Positions 17,743 through 26,588 of a stretch of 64,000 nt of DNA are shown here, piece by piece. Numbering within the stretch: position 1 is the stretch's first letter; every line of letters begins with the position of its first letter. Made by a program: the position numbers and the translations under genes. The stretch comes from Enterococcus sp. HY326 (GTDB lineage: Bacteria > Bacillota > Bacilli > Lactobacillales > Enterococcaceae), in the NCBI RefSeq assembly GCF_026157065.1, contig NZ_JANLGQ010000001.1:558001-622000 (forward strand). Direction: 5' to 3'. The notes under the pieces are model-generated. The model saw only the letters and a program-made list of their open reading frames with translations, made no database searches and was not told where the DNA came from.

Positions 17743-18810
17743 TCAAAACGAAGCCAAATCATTAATCGGCAGCAAGCGCATCTTTACCACACCAAGGATT
17801 TGTTCTGTATCAATTAATCCATATTGACGACTGTCGCTGGCAAAGGAGCGATTATCGCCTAAAACCAAATAACAATTATCAGGGATTCTATTTTCGCCAG
17901 TAATCTCAACCAGACGAAAATTTGTTGTATAATTTCCGCCATTAGCCAGAGACTCGTTGATTTCATCGATAATAAAGGGCTCGCTAATGATGCTGTCATT
18001 GACGTAAAGCTCATCGTCAACATACGCAATATCCTCACCCGGCAGTCCAATCACCCGTCTAACTTGTTGGGTATTCCCCCGCTGAATCACTACCAAATCC
18101 ATTCGCCTCACACTAGTCGTTTTATGAACGATAACCGTATCGCCATCCCTTAAAGTTGGAATCATGCTGAAGCCGTTTACCCTGGTGATAGTGATAAAAA
18201 AGGAACCAATCAAAACAAAAACCAATAAAGTCCCTGCAGAAATAAGCAACAGCTCTTTAAAATGCACAACTAATCTAATCAGCTGAGGCTGTTTTTTATT
18301 TTGCCGCTTTTTTTGTTTCTGAGTTCTCTTTTTAGCAGTCGTGTTTTTGACAGCCAATGGAGTTGCGGAATTCTTCTGCTGATTAGGCTTTTTTTCTTTT
18401 CTAGTGGGTGCGGAATCTTTTTTCTTTAGCGCTGCTTTTCCAGCAGCGCTTCGCTGTTTCGCTAACTTTGCCGCTTCTTCTGTAGTTTTCACTAGACTTT
18501 TTTTAGGTCTAGCTTGTTTAACTTCTGTTTGTCTTACCTTAGCACTAGTATCTTTGGCTGTTACTTGATTTCTAATTTGCGACTTTTTTGTAACAGTAAT
18601 TTGGGCCTTGACCGGAACTGCTTTTTTTATTTTTACTGGGGCCTTGCCTTGAGTATTTTTTTTAGCTTTTGTTTGCCCTGTTTCTAAGGTATCCTTTTGA
18701 AAGCTTGCTTTGCCATTACCTTTAACAGTTCTTTTAACTTGTTCACGCCTAGCTAAATTTTTTTTAGGGTGATTTTTGGATTCCCTCGTTGTTTTTTTCG
18801 CCTTACTCAT
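17743..18810 (-). CDS. Signal-peptidase-I-like protein with Lys-to-Arg active-site change and long basic tail
   Basis: 355 residues from the ATG at 18810 (a GTG three codons upstream is the alternative; residue numbers here count from that GTG). The start overlaps the stop of the preceding gene by 8 bp, so translation is probably coupled. Residues 1-185 are a Lys/Ala/Thr/Gln-rich disordered tail, the longest of the three. One membrane helix spans 189-212. Ser218 is present in NGFSMIPTL and box E is intact (GDNRSFASDSR, 321-331). The catalytic Lys position is Arg254 (VRRVIGLPGE). Arg cannot easily act as the general base, so cleavage activity is doubtful. Last gene of the WxL operon. Inference: an assembly or docking factor rather than a protease. 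Confidence 0.87.
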   Translation of the reverse strand: MSKAKKTTRESKNHPKKNLARREQVKRTVKGNGKASFQKDTLETGQTKAKKNTQGKAPVKIKKAVPVKAQITVTKKSQIRNQVTAKDTSAKVRQTEVKQARPKKSLVKTTEEAAKLAKQRSAAGKAALKKKDSAPTRKEKKPNQQKNSATPLAVKNTTAKKRTQKQKKRQNKKQPQLIRLVVHFKELLLISAGTLLVFVLIGSFFITITRVNGFSMIPTLRDGDTVIVHKTTSVRRMDLVVIQRGNTQQVRRVIGLPGEDIAYVDDELYVNDSIISEPFIIDEINESLANGGNYTTNFRLVEITGENRIPDNCYLVLGDNRSFASDSRQYGLIDTEQILGVVKMRLLPINDLASF

Positions 18811-19486
18811 TGCCTCCACTCATTTCAGTTTCCAAGGCATCTTTATTCACTTGGAAGTAGTCGAAAGCCGCATCTTCCAGAGTAATCACTCGTTCGATGT
18901 CACTAGCATATTGAGCGACTAGTTCAGGATTGCCATAAAAATCAGCTGATTGACGGGTCAAGTTAAGGCCTAGTTCCCCGAGTGAAGCGTAATATCGGTT
19001 CAAAACTGTTTGTCCGTCTACTGTATTTAAAGAATTAGCTACCTTACTTCCATAACTTGCTAGACTAGTCGATAAATATCGGATATTGCGGTTGATAGCA
19101 TCTTCCTCCTCCTCTTGATTCTCGGCTGATAAAAGTTGCTCCTGGACCTCCCTAACTAATGAAAAAGAGCGAGCAACTAAATCCGCATCATCAGACGAAA
19201 GGTTAGTTGACTGATAGAACATTCCATAAGCTGTCCCACTGCCGAAAATCAAGGTTGCAAAAAAGAGTATGATTACTTTTCGAAGACTAGCTTTTTTTTG
19301 TTGCTGAAATTTTTTCTGAGCTCTTAAAAACCTCATACGCTTCTTTTTATTTTTGGGTAATCGTTGGGGTAATTTTTTTAGCTTTCTTTTTTTCAAAAGA
19401 AACTGCAGGATAAAATAGAACATAAAAATAATCAAGATAATCGTGGCAGCAATACCAATCATTATCACCCATTCCAGAATTGTCAT
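18803..19486 (-). CDS. Unknown two-helix membrane protein of the WxL operon
   Basis: 227 residues, ATG start after AGGGGGGAA. First membrane helix at 7-31, then a very basic segment (32-69, many Lys/Arg), second helix about 70-88, then a 135-residue outside domain that looks all-helical and acidic, with QEEEEDAINRNIRYLSTSL and repeated Leu/Ala heptads. I do not recognise the family. It is 36 bp after the DUF916 gene and overlaps the signal-peptidase-like gene by 8 bp. Inference: a dedicated component of the same membrane complex; the basic inner loop may contact the membrane or the basic tail partner. Confidence 0.8.
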   Translation of the reverse strand: MTILEWVIMIGIAATIILIIFMFYFILQFLLKKRKLKKLPQRLPKNKKKRMRFLRAQKKFQQQKKASLRKVIILFFATLIFGSGTAYGMFYQSTNLSSDDADLVARSFSLVREVQEQLLSAENQEEEEDAINRNIRYLSTSLASYGSKVANSLNTVDGQTVLNRYYASLGELGLNLTRQSADFYGNPELVAQYASDIERVITLEDAAFDYFQVNKDALETEMSGGNE

Positions 19487-19522
19487 TGCTTCCCCCCTGT
19501 ATCCTTAAGTGACGTATAATCA

Positions 19523-20608
19523 TCATTTACGCTTACCTTTTCTATTTTTTTTATTCTGTTTGCGGATTCTTCTCACTACTAAAAAGCCTAGCAATACAAC
19601 AGCTAAAAATCCGCCAACTATCATAGCGATAATTTGCCAGTCAAATCCTCGGTCTTGTACCAAGCCGACATCTCGTTCATTGAACTCATCAGCCTCTTCT
19701 TGCGTAATTTCAAACTCCTCGGTCCATTCCCAACTTTGATCTCCAACATAAGCATTTATATGAGCTGTATAGGTTCCCGGTGTCATGCGGTCTCCATTCA
19801 TACTAATCGGAAAGTTCATAAAGCTATTAGGGGCCATTCGCATCCCCGTTTTACGAGATTCCCACAGTACCTGACTACTACCGCTCTCTGAAATTTGAGC
19901 TTGAACTGTCAATCCATTCACATATGTAGCAGCGATATTGGAATAATTTACAAATATAGTATTCCGATAATTTTGCTGTTCAGCAAAAGCTTCATTAAAT
20001 GACAGCTCTGGGGCAACCTCAACATCACTTTTTCGCAGTAAAATGGATACAGCGTAACGGTAACGATTACCAACACGAGAACCACCACTGGCATCATCTG
20101 ATTGAGCGGCTTCTTCTTCAGGCCGTTGCATAACGAGTCCTCCCGCAATCACTCCATCGAAAGAAGCTTCCGGCATTTGAATCGTTAATTCCAGTTGCTT
20201 AGTTTCACCAGCTGCTAGCTCAACTGAATCAGGACCTGAGACAATTTCCGTAAAATCATAGGCTAAAGAAGGATCGTTTTCAATATTATTGGCGGCGTAT
20301 TCTATGACACCATTACTATTAGTTTTTGCACCATTTAAGTCCAAATTGACTGTTACAGATTCCTCACTGGGGTTATTCAAAGTTAAGGTAATCGTTTGTT
20401 GTTGCCCTGGTGTCATCATCAAATCATAGTAACCGAGACTTGTATCAGTCTGGTTTTCTGGAAAATCAACTTGATAGTTGAAGCCCGTTGCTGTGCCACT
20501 ATTTTCTTCTGATGTTGCTAATCCATTTAGAGGCAAAGCGAACACTAAAAATATGCTAGTTAAAAAAAATTTGACGAAACTGATTCTACCACGTTCTATT
20601 TTTGTCAT
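19523..20608 (-). CDS. DUF916/DUF3324 WxL-interacting protein
   Basis: 361 residues from the ATG at 20608, chosen for GGTGA five bases upstream and for placing the basic start just before the signal helix; in-frame starts up to 20623 are possible. Signal peptide (1-32), then DUF916: FPENQTDTSLGYYDLMMTPGQQ, NGAKTNSNGVIEYA and IQMPEASFDGVIAGGLVM. DUF3324-like domain follows (about 185-315), then one membrane helix (about 327-347) and a basic tail. Role: membrane-anchored partner of WxL proteins. It is preceded by three WxL-type genes in the same transcript, with a 147-bp gap before it that could hold an internal promoter. Confidence 0.9.
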   Translation of the reverse strand: MTKIERGRISFVKFFLTSIFLVFALPLNGLATSEENSGTATGFNYQVDFPENQTDTSLGYYDLMMTPGQQQTITLTLNNPSEESVTVNLDLNGAKTNSNGVIEYAANNIENDPSLAYDFTEIVSGPDSVELAAGETKQLELTIQMPEASFDGVIAGGLVMQRPEEEAAQSDDASGGSRVGNRYRYAVSILLRKSDVEVAPELSFNEAFAEQQNYRNTIFVNYSNIAATYVNGLTVQAQISESGSSQVLWESRKTGMRMAPNSFMNFPISMNGDRMTPGTYTAHINAYVGDQSWEWTEEFEITQEEADEFNERDVGLVQDRGFDWQIIAMIVGGFLAVVLLGFLVVRRIRKQNKKNRKGKRK

Positions 20609-20770
20609 CTTAGTCACCATCATCCACTATATGTATTTCCTAATTGATAGGAATCTGTACCACTTTTTTTGAATTTAACAAAGAGCAAGTGGCTGCGTCA
20701 CAAGTCTGTTAATGTATTGACTCATATCACAACCACTTACTAAAATTTCAACTCAAACCTGTGCTTCGTA

Positions 20771-21619
20771 TTATGCCAAAGAAGCGATTGTCCAAGTAAC
20801 TAATGCTTTGTAATTTGCTGCAGTCATACTTGAAGCAGTTGCAATCGGAACATTTAAGACAACGGCTTTATCAGCTGTGTTTGCTACCCCACCAACCGCA
20901 ATATTTGCATCCGTTTGAGAGTAACTAGCACTTTGACCGAATTCAAGCGTGTATTCACCAGCACCAGTTCCATTTGCTGCTCTAACAACTTCCACTGCAC
21001 CACCAGTTCCTGCCACAGTATCTTCTATAGATAACTCAAAAGCAGTATTTGTCATGGTTCCAGCAGTTGCTGGATTATCAAAATCTGTTTCTAAAATTCC
21101 ATTGCTAAATGAAATAGAAGCGCCATCTAATGTCGCAGTGCCTAATACTTCTGCACCTGTTCCATCAGTAGTATAACTAGTAAATTGTTGAGTCAACTCT
21201 GCTTGAACGGTATAGCCAGCATTGGTACCTCGGATATCACCAAAGACGACCATTGCCCCGCGAGTCACTTCTACGGGTGTACCATTCGCCACTAATTGAT
21301 TGACTGTTTGCGCAGCGGCAGGTTTATTAATTTGTGCACGACCAGTATTGATCTCACCAAAGTTCAAATCTGAAACATTTTTAATCCCCAATTGGCCAGG
21401 ATCAACACCTGGAACTAAACCGCCAGGGTCAATTTCTTCACCAGGTTTTTCCGGGTCAATAATTGGCAGATTAGGATCTAAGCTACCAGCAGATACAATA
21501 ACACGGCCAGTTGAATCTAGTGAATGAGTCGTACCTGCTGCACTTGCTCCCACTGGTACCAAAAGTGTTGCCCCGATAGCTGCCACCATTGCAGTAGCAC
21601 ATAAACTTCTTAATTTCAT
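20771..21619 (-). CDS. WxL-domain cell-wall protein with altered first motif
   Basis: 282 residues from the ATG at 21619 (AGGAGG seven bases upstream; 19 residues of an earlier reading removed). Signal peptide 1-28 (MKLRSLCATAMVAAIGATLL), a Pro/Gly/Asp-rich linker (PEKPGEEIDPGGLVPGVDPG), then the WxL domain. The usual DxRGTxxGW motif reads GDIRGTNAGYTVQ, so the first Trp is Tyr. The second motif is near the C-terminus: YKALVTWTIASLA. Role: non-covalent binding to peptidoglycan. It follows another WxL gene by 70 bp. Length and layout are those of short WxL proteins that form complexes with a large WxL protein and a DUF916 protein. Confidence 0.9.
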   Translation of the reverse strand: MKLRSLCATAMVAAIGATLLVPVGASAAGTTHSLDSTGRVIVSAGSLDPNLPIIDPEKPGEEIDPGGLVPGVDPGQLGIKNVSDLNFGEINTGRAQINKPAAAQTVNQLVANGTPVEVTRGAMVVFGDIRGTNAGYTVQAELTQQFTSYTTDGTGAEVLGTATLDGASISFSNGILETDFDNPATAGTMTNTAFELSIEDTVAGTGGAVEVVRAANGTGAGEYTLEFGQSASYSQTDANIAVGGVANTADKAVVLNVPIATASSMTAANYKALVTWTIASLA

Positions 21620-21689
21620 TTTGTTTCCTCCTATAGTTTCCTTTTTATTTACAAATGGGTTCCCCCAAATTGTCATAAATTAAGTGGTA

Positions 21690-22499
21690 TTAGTTTGTCG
21701 GACCTGCTGTTAATGTCCATGTCAAACTTGTACTGTATTGCACAGGATAAATCCGAGTACTCTCAGGAATTCGCAGTTGAATCGCTGAGTTTGTATAAAC
21801 TGGCTTATTGAATGTTGCGTCCATAACGCTTTGTCCTGTTTCATCAAGGACAGCATTGAGCGTATTAGCAAGCCCCTCTTGATTCTCCCCAGAAGCTCCA
21901 AATTCAATGGTCCAAGTTCCTTTTCCTTGAGTGGAAGAAGCACTCGCTACTGTGTATGCTGAACCGATTTCTTGAATTTCAATCGTATCTCTTGTCACAG
22001 ATGGCACATCACTTATACCTCCTGAATTTGCCCAGCCTTTATCAAAGGACAAAACAGCCCCATTTAGACTCTGCTCATTCATTTCTTGGATGACCTCATT
22101 GCTGAATTGAGTATCTTGCGACAGTTGTAATTCCCATCCAGTTGCTACTGCTCGAACGTCAGTAATCTGCACGTAATATCCCCTTGCATTTGTCTCACTA
22201 TGAAACAATTGGGCTAACGAGTTATATAAACGATCATCTGTAGTCAGTTCATGTTGACCAAATCCTAGACTTGAAATGAAATCAAATCTAAGCGCACCGT
22301 CAGTAGATGGTCCCGGTCCTGGATCGACATCATCTCCTGGAAATTCCGGGTCAACAGGATTTGTTACTCCAGAATCCTGAACCTCCAGTGAGCCATTTTG
22401 ATTGACACTATGGCTTGCGGCTTCTGCTCTATCACTACATATGCTTATACCAAAGAGAAGAACCAGACTGCTTAAAGCAATACGTGATTTAACTGTCAT
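21690..22499 (-). CDS. WxL-domain cell-wall protein
   Basis: 269 residues. Start ATG overlaps the stop of the LPXTG gene by one base. Signal peptide 1-27 (ISICSDRAEAA cleavage region), Pro/Asp/Gly linker (PEFPGDDVDPGPGPSTDG), WxL domain with first motif VATGWELQLS and second motif YSTSLTWTLTAGP at the C-terminus. Role: peptidoglycan-binding surface protein. It is sandwiched between an LPXTG protein and a second short WxL protein, the standard gene order of WxL loci. It lacks a strong ribosome site of its own and probably depends on coupling. Confidence 0.9.
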   Translation of the reverse strand: MTVKSRIALSSLVLLFGISICSDRAEAASHSVNQNGSLEVQDSGVTNPVDPEFPGDDVDPGPGPSTDGALRFDFISSLGFGQHELTTDDRLYNSLAQLFHSETNARGYYVQITDVRAVATGWELQLSQDTQFSNEVIQEMNEQSLNGAVLSFDKGWANSGGISDVPSVTRDTIEIQEIGSAYTVASASSTQGKGTWTIEFGASGENQEGLANTLNAVLDETGQSVMDATFNKPVYTNSAIQLRIPESTRIYPVQYSTSLTWTLTAGPTN

Positions 22500-22810
22500 C
22501 AGTCCGCCTCCTTCTCTTTTTTACGCCGATAATAGAGTAGCAGCAGCAATGCGAGGATGACTCCACCGCCGATGAGACTGTAATTTCTAACGACTTCACC
22601 TGTTTGAGGTAATTTCCCGCCAGTGTCAGGCAAAGCCTGACTGGAAGATGTCACCGGCGCTTCTGTCGATGTTTCATAAAACGTAATCTTTCCATCAACT
22701 GTTGCCTGCCCACCAACTGCCTCAGTTGCCAACCCAGTCACTCCACCACTTAGACAACCCACAAACAGGATCACCAAACTAAGGAGAAACTTTAACCCTA
22801 TTTTTTTCAT
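22499..22810 (-). CDS. Small LPXTG-anchored surface protein with doubled sorting motif
   Basis: 103 residues from the ATG at 22810 (GGAAGGGG upstream; an earlier in-frame start adds 13 charged residues). Signal peptide about 1-28, a short Ser/Thr-rich stalk, then LPDTGGKLPQTGE, that is two LPxTG motifs seven residues apart. A membrane helix and the RRKKEK stop-transfer tail complete the sorting signal. Role: sortase-anchored wall protein. The small size leaves little room for a binding domain, so it may act as an anchor or spacer in the WxL complex. It lies 14 bp after the large WxL gene. Such small LPXTG proteins are regular members of WxL loci. Confidence 0.9.
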   Translation of the reverse strand: MKKIGLKFLLSLVILFVGCLSGGVTGLATEAVGGQATVDGKITFYETSTEAPVTSSSQALPDTGGKLPQTGEVVRNYSLIGGGVILALLLLLYYRRKKEKEAD

Positions 22811-22824
22811 TTTCCCCTTCCTTT

Positions 22825-25800
22825 CTATGGTCCTGCTGTAACTGTCCAAGTGATTTGGCCGGTATAGGTTCCAAAACTAGAAACCGTGGTTTCACTAGAA
22901 TCGGCAATCAGCTTCAGGCCTTCGGTATCAGCTGTTGTTCCCCAGCTGTCCGTGATGACTTGGCTGCCACCGTTTGTATTGGTAACAATTGTTTGAGCTT
23001 GATCAGACAAAGGGACTTCTTTTAAGTTTGCATCAACGTAAACCAAAGCATTCGACATGACAGACTTTGTTTGATCATTAGTCATCTCTTTTGTAAGAGT
23101 CGCCGTTAATGTCCATCCGCCATCGACTTTGGCGCGGTTATCGCTGATAGCTAATTTTTCTCCATTCAAATTCGGGTTATCTCGTCTTTGAACGGTTGCA
23201 TCAAAGACAATTGCATCAAAGACAATTTCTGTTGGCGCTGACTCAATCGCTAAAATACCTGAGAAGATATAGTCAACCGACTGTGTCGTCTCCGTAAAGG
23301 TCAATGTTTCTGGATTTGGTCGCCCAGTGGTTTCCAAAGTGTAGCCTTGATTGGTCACTAAGGAAATTTTCGACAGCACTTCCGCATTAATTGCTAAATC
23401 GATTGGCTCCGTTGGTCTGCCTGCAATTTGAATGGCAGTCTCCAAAACCTTGTTATCGCCATCGATAAAGTTCACCGTAATCCGGTTGTCATAGACCGTA
23501 ATCGTGACATCCACGGTCGCAGAATTACCAGCTTCATCCGTCAGACGAACTTGAATCGTTTTGTCACCTGTTGTTGCAACAATTGTTTCAAAATCTGGTG
23601 TGCCCACAAATTCCACTGTCACATCAGCTGGTGCCGACACATTATCTTGAATATTGGTCACAAAGTCTCTTGGATCCATCGCTTCTAAATCAGCTACATT
23701 CAAAATGTTGATCCTTTGATTTGCTGGATCAGCCGTTGGAGCCTGATCATCACCAAAAGTAATCGTAACTTCTCTAGAGACCGTTCTGCCATCAACCGTC
23801 AGCGTTAACGTAATTTTTTGAGCAATATTGGTCATGGAACTGCTAGCAACAACTCCGCTAGTATCGATAGTAAATTTTGACTCATCCGCTTTGACATCAG
23901 AATCTGGTGTCAAGTTCGTTAAGTCCGCTGTCATATCCAATTCCCAAGCCTTCATGTCATACTTTGTGATTAAATAATCCCGCAGAGTGTTATTAGTCAC
24001 TTGAGTATTCCATTCAGCGATATTGCCAGTGGCTGCTAAATTCGACTCAATAGCTAAAGAAGCCGTTGCATCAATGCTGGCATCATCTAGAACAATCATT
24101 GGAACAAACACATTGTCCGACGAATTACCTGCCTCGTCGTATAACTTGATTAAGTAATACTTACCAACATAAGGACTGGTAGAGGTTGTGGTAAAGCGAC
24201 CAGTTGTTGTCAATTGGTCATCAAAAGCTGTATCAGCAATTGCCCCTTGCGCAAAAATATTCTCCGGCGAAGTGGTTTCATCACTGTAACTGATTAAAAA
24301 TTGTTTTAGCCAATCACTGTCCGTCCGATTATCCGTATAGAAACTGCCACCACCAACATTGGCAAAGCCCCAGCGCCCGGTTCCGATTGGCTGTGTCATG
24401 TCAGTAATTGTCAAATCAAAGGTTGTTGTTACTTTTTCACCGACATTAATGGCTGCATTGACATCAGAGGCCACCGTGATCGTGTAAGTTCCTGCTCCGG
24501 AAGTCTTGTTGAAGCCGCCATAATCTTCAATACTGAAATATTCAGGATTCGTTGCATAGTCATAATTGGTAGTCGTACCTTGATAGGTCACCGCTAATTC
24601 CGGATTTCCTTTGCCTAAAATATAAGCATCAAAAGCCGCATCTGATAAATTTTGACCATAATACTCATCCGTTCGTCCAGTATTATCAGTTGCCGTCAAC
24701 GTAGCAGTATTAGCTCCAACTAGAACTGGTACTGCAACTGTTCTTTCTACACCACGAGCAGTGGTCAATGTTAAATTGACAGTAATCGTCCCTTCAGTCG
24801 CTGTGCTTGGCAATGGTGTTTCAAAAGTGACCGTGACAGGTTCATCAAATGAATCATTGTTAGTATCAACTGCTAAATTATCTAACATGCTTGTGCCAGG
24901 ATTTGCGAAAACCGTTTCGATATCGCCATTAGGTTCAATAGTCAATCCAGATTTCGGTGTTGCAGAAGGAATCCCTTCGTATAAGGTTTTTGCTTGGCTA
25001 GCACTGCCGTCAATGATGGAATCAAATGTTTTTGTGTCAAAGCTCAATGCTTGATAAGTTAATGTAGTCTGTGTTACATCCAAATCAAAGACCATATATC
25101 CGTTATCAATACTTGCGGCATTATTGACATAACCATTTTGAGTATTTAAGACATTAAAACTACTGTTTGGTGTGCCATAAACATCAATCATAAAAGTGGT
25201 ACCATTAAACTCATCTGATGTTGGATCTTTTGGTGAGACGCTTAAGTTTTGCCCAGAACCAGTAATATCGAAGTCAGCTGTAACATCCGCACCAGAAATT
25301 TCATTGGTTACCGTGATACGGCTTAAATCAACATCGAAATCAGTTGACGGCAAAGTGCTGTTAATCACAAAGCTGTTATCACGGAAGCCAACGCTGTTAT
25401 TTGAAACAGTTTGTGTAATTTGGTAATGCAAGTCTTGGTAGCCAGATTCTGTATGAGTTGTACTGTTGGTAACACCTTTAACAACTGGTTGTGTATGTCC
25501 TACCCGACTGATAGCTTCAGCCGTATAGAAAACACCAAGAGCCCCATTTTCAATTTGTTTTGTAAATTTTTGTCTTAATGACGTACCATCAAAAGCATAG
25601 GAGTACATGTGCTGCTTGATTCCTGCTTCGCTACCTTCACCATAAGTCGTCAAAAGCCCATCAGCAAAGGTGTATCCCACACGACTATCTTCAGGTACAT
25701 AAAAATCCGAAAAATCTGTATCATTATCTTTCTGAATTGCGAAGGTTTTTATGTTATTAATATTTGCTGCATTCCATAACCCTTTGTAATTTATTGGTTG

Positions 25801-26448
25801 TTGTGTCTCAGAATCATAAAATTCCCATGTATAATCCAAACTCCCATTTAAAGGAACTGTTTGTCCCCAATTTGCCTGTGTATATTGCATCATCTGATTC
25901 AAAAATCCCAAGTACAAATCTTCAAAAGTCATTCCACCCACACTATTTGGCAGCAGATAATCTGCACTAATGTCTTTATCCTCATACATAATGCCATGGA
26001 AGAAGAAAAGGTAAGCATTTGTACTATTAATAGTTAGCTTAATATCAATTGATCTACCTTGGTAAAATCCAGCATTATGGATTGTTATTTCAGGATTTGG
26101 ATTACTAGGTGCGCTTGGATTAGTAGGCCCATAAATAAGGAATGTATTAGATTTACTTGTATCCACTATGGTTGATCGTCCTTGAGTATTTACTCGACCG
26201 ACATCTTGAGAAGTGTAATAGGTATTGCGGTTTAATTGAAAGAAAGCGCCATATTCTGGTGGCAATTCATCATCGGCTAACCCCGTAGTGCTATCAAGTA
26301 AATGTACCCCTGGTGCACCTTCCAAGGCCAAATACCCAGCTGGCGTTGGCGCAGCCTTCGTATCCGTCGTCTGCGCTAAAATAATTCCCCCAACGATTGC
26401 TGCTATTAAAACGGGCAATAACAACAACCCAATTTTTTTCTTTTTCAC
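22825..26448 (-). CDS. Large multidomain WxL surface protein
   Basis: 1,207 residues from the GTG at 26448, chosen because AAAGGAG lies nine bases upstream; a TTG at 26457 would abut that site. Residues 1-33 are a basic signal peptide ending near KAA. The N-terminal 400 residues form an unrecognised extracellular module, rich in aromatic residues and Asn. Several Ig-like or cadherin-like units follow (about 480-1000), with the recurring D-E-A-G-N-S pattern (LYDEAGNSSDN, LTDEAGNSATVDVTITVYDN). A MucBP-like segment (ITVNFIDGDNKVLE, about 1010-1090) precedes the WxL domain: first motif VDGGWTLTATLTKEM, second YTGQITWTVTAGP at the extreme C-terminus. Role inferred: adhesin bound to peptidoglycan. 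First structural gene after the regulator at 26589. Confidence 0.92.
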   Translation of the reverse strand: MKKKKIGLLLLPVLIAAIVGGIILAQTTDTKAAPTPAGYLALEGAPGVHLLDSTTGLADDELPPEYGAFFQLNRNTYYTSQDVGRVNTQGRSTIVDTSKSNTFLIYGPTNPSAPSNPNPEITIHNAGFYQGRSIDIKLTINSTNAYLFFFHGIMYEDKDISADYLLPNSVGGMTFEDLYLGFLNQMMQYTQANWGQTVPLNGSLDYTWEFYDSETQQPINYKGLWNAANINNIKTFAIQKDNDTDFSDFYVPEDSRVGYTFADGLLTTYGEGSEAGIKQHMYSYAFDGTSLRQKFTKQIENGALGVFYTAEAISRVGHTQPVVKGVTNSTTHTESGYQDLHYQITQTVSNNSVGFRDNSFVINSTLPSTDFDVDLSRITVTNEISGADVTADFDITGSGQNLSVSPKDPTSDEFNGTTFMIDVYGTPNSSFNVLNTQNGYVNNAASIDNGYMVFDLDVTQTTLTYQALSFDTKTFDSIIDGSASQAKTLYEGIPSATPKSGLTIEPNGDIETVFANPGTSMLDNLAVDTNNDSFDEPVTVTFETPLPSTATEGTITVNLTLTTARGVERTVAVPVLVGANTATLTATDNTGRTDEYYGQNLSDAAFDAYILGKGNPELAVTYQGTTTNYDYATNPEYFSIEDYGGFNKTSGAGTYTITVASDVNAAINVGEKVTTTFDLTITDMTQPIGTGRWGFANVGGGSFYTDNRTDSDWLKQFLISYSDETTSPENIFAQGAIADTAFDDQLTTTGRFTTTSTSPYVGKYYLIKLYDEAGNSSDNVFVPMIVLDDASIDATASLAIESNLAATGNIAEWNTQVTNNTLRDYLITKYDMKAWELDMTADLTNLTPDSDVKADESKFTIDTSGVVASSSMTNIAQKITLTLTVDGRTVSREVTITFGDDQAPTADPANQRINILNVADLEAMDPRDFVTNIQDNVSAPADVTVEFVGTPDFETIVATTGDKTIQVRLTDEAGNSATVDVTITVYDNRITVNFIDGDNKVLETAIQIAGRPTEPIDLAINAEVLSKISLVTNQGYTLETTGRPNPETLTFTETTQSVDYIFSGILAIESAPTEIVFDAIVFDATVQRRDNPNLNGEKLAISDNRAKVDGGWTLTATLTKEMTNDQTKSVMSNALVYVDANLKEVPLSDQAQTIVTNTNGGSQVITDSWGTTADTEGLKLIADSSETTVSSFGTYTGQITWTVTAGP

Positions 26449-26467
26449 TCGTTTCAACTCCTTTCGT

Positions 26468-26489
26468 TAGTGCTAGGGGAGTAGCACTA
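26468..26489 (-). promoter_or_regulatory. Perfect hairpin in the 5' leader of the large WxL gene
   Basis: Eight-bp perfect arms TAGTGCTA / TAGCACTA around a 6-nt loop, ending about 10 bp before the AAAGGAG ribosome site. It has no T-run, so it is not a terminator. It could be an mRNA stabiliser, a translation control element or a DNA operator. Confidence 0.5.
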
Positions 26490-26588
26490 GAATTATTTAA
26501 AAACCCTTTTATTTAGAGATACTTAACAGCAGACATGAAAATAGTTCTGCCGTTCCCAACAACAGCACCCCCTTTCAAATGTTTCCGT

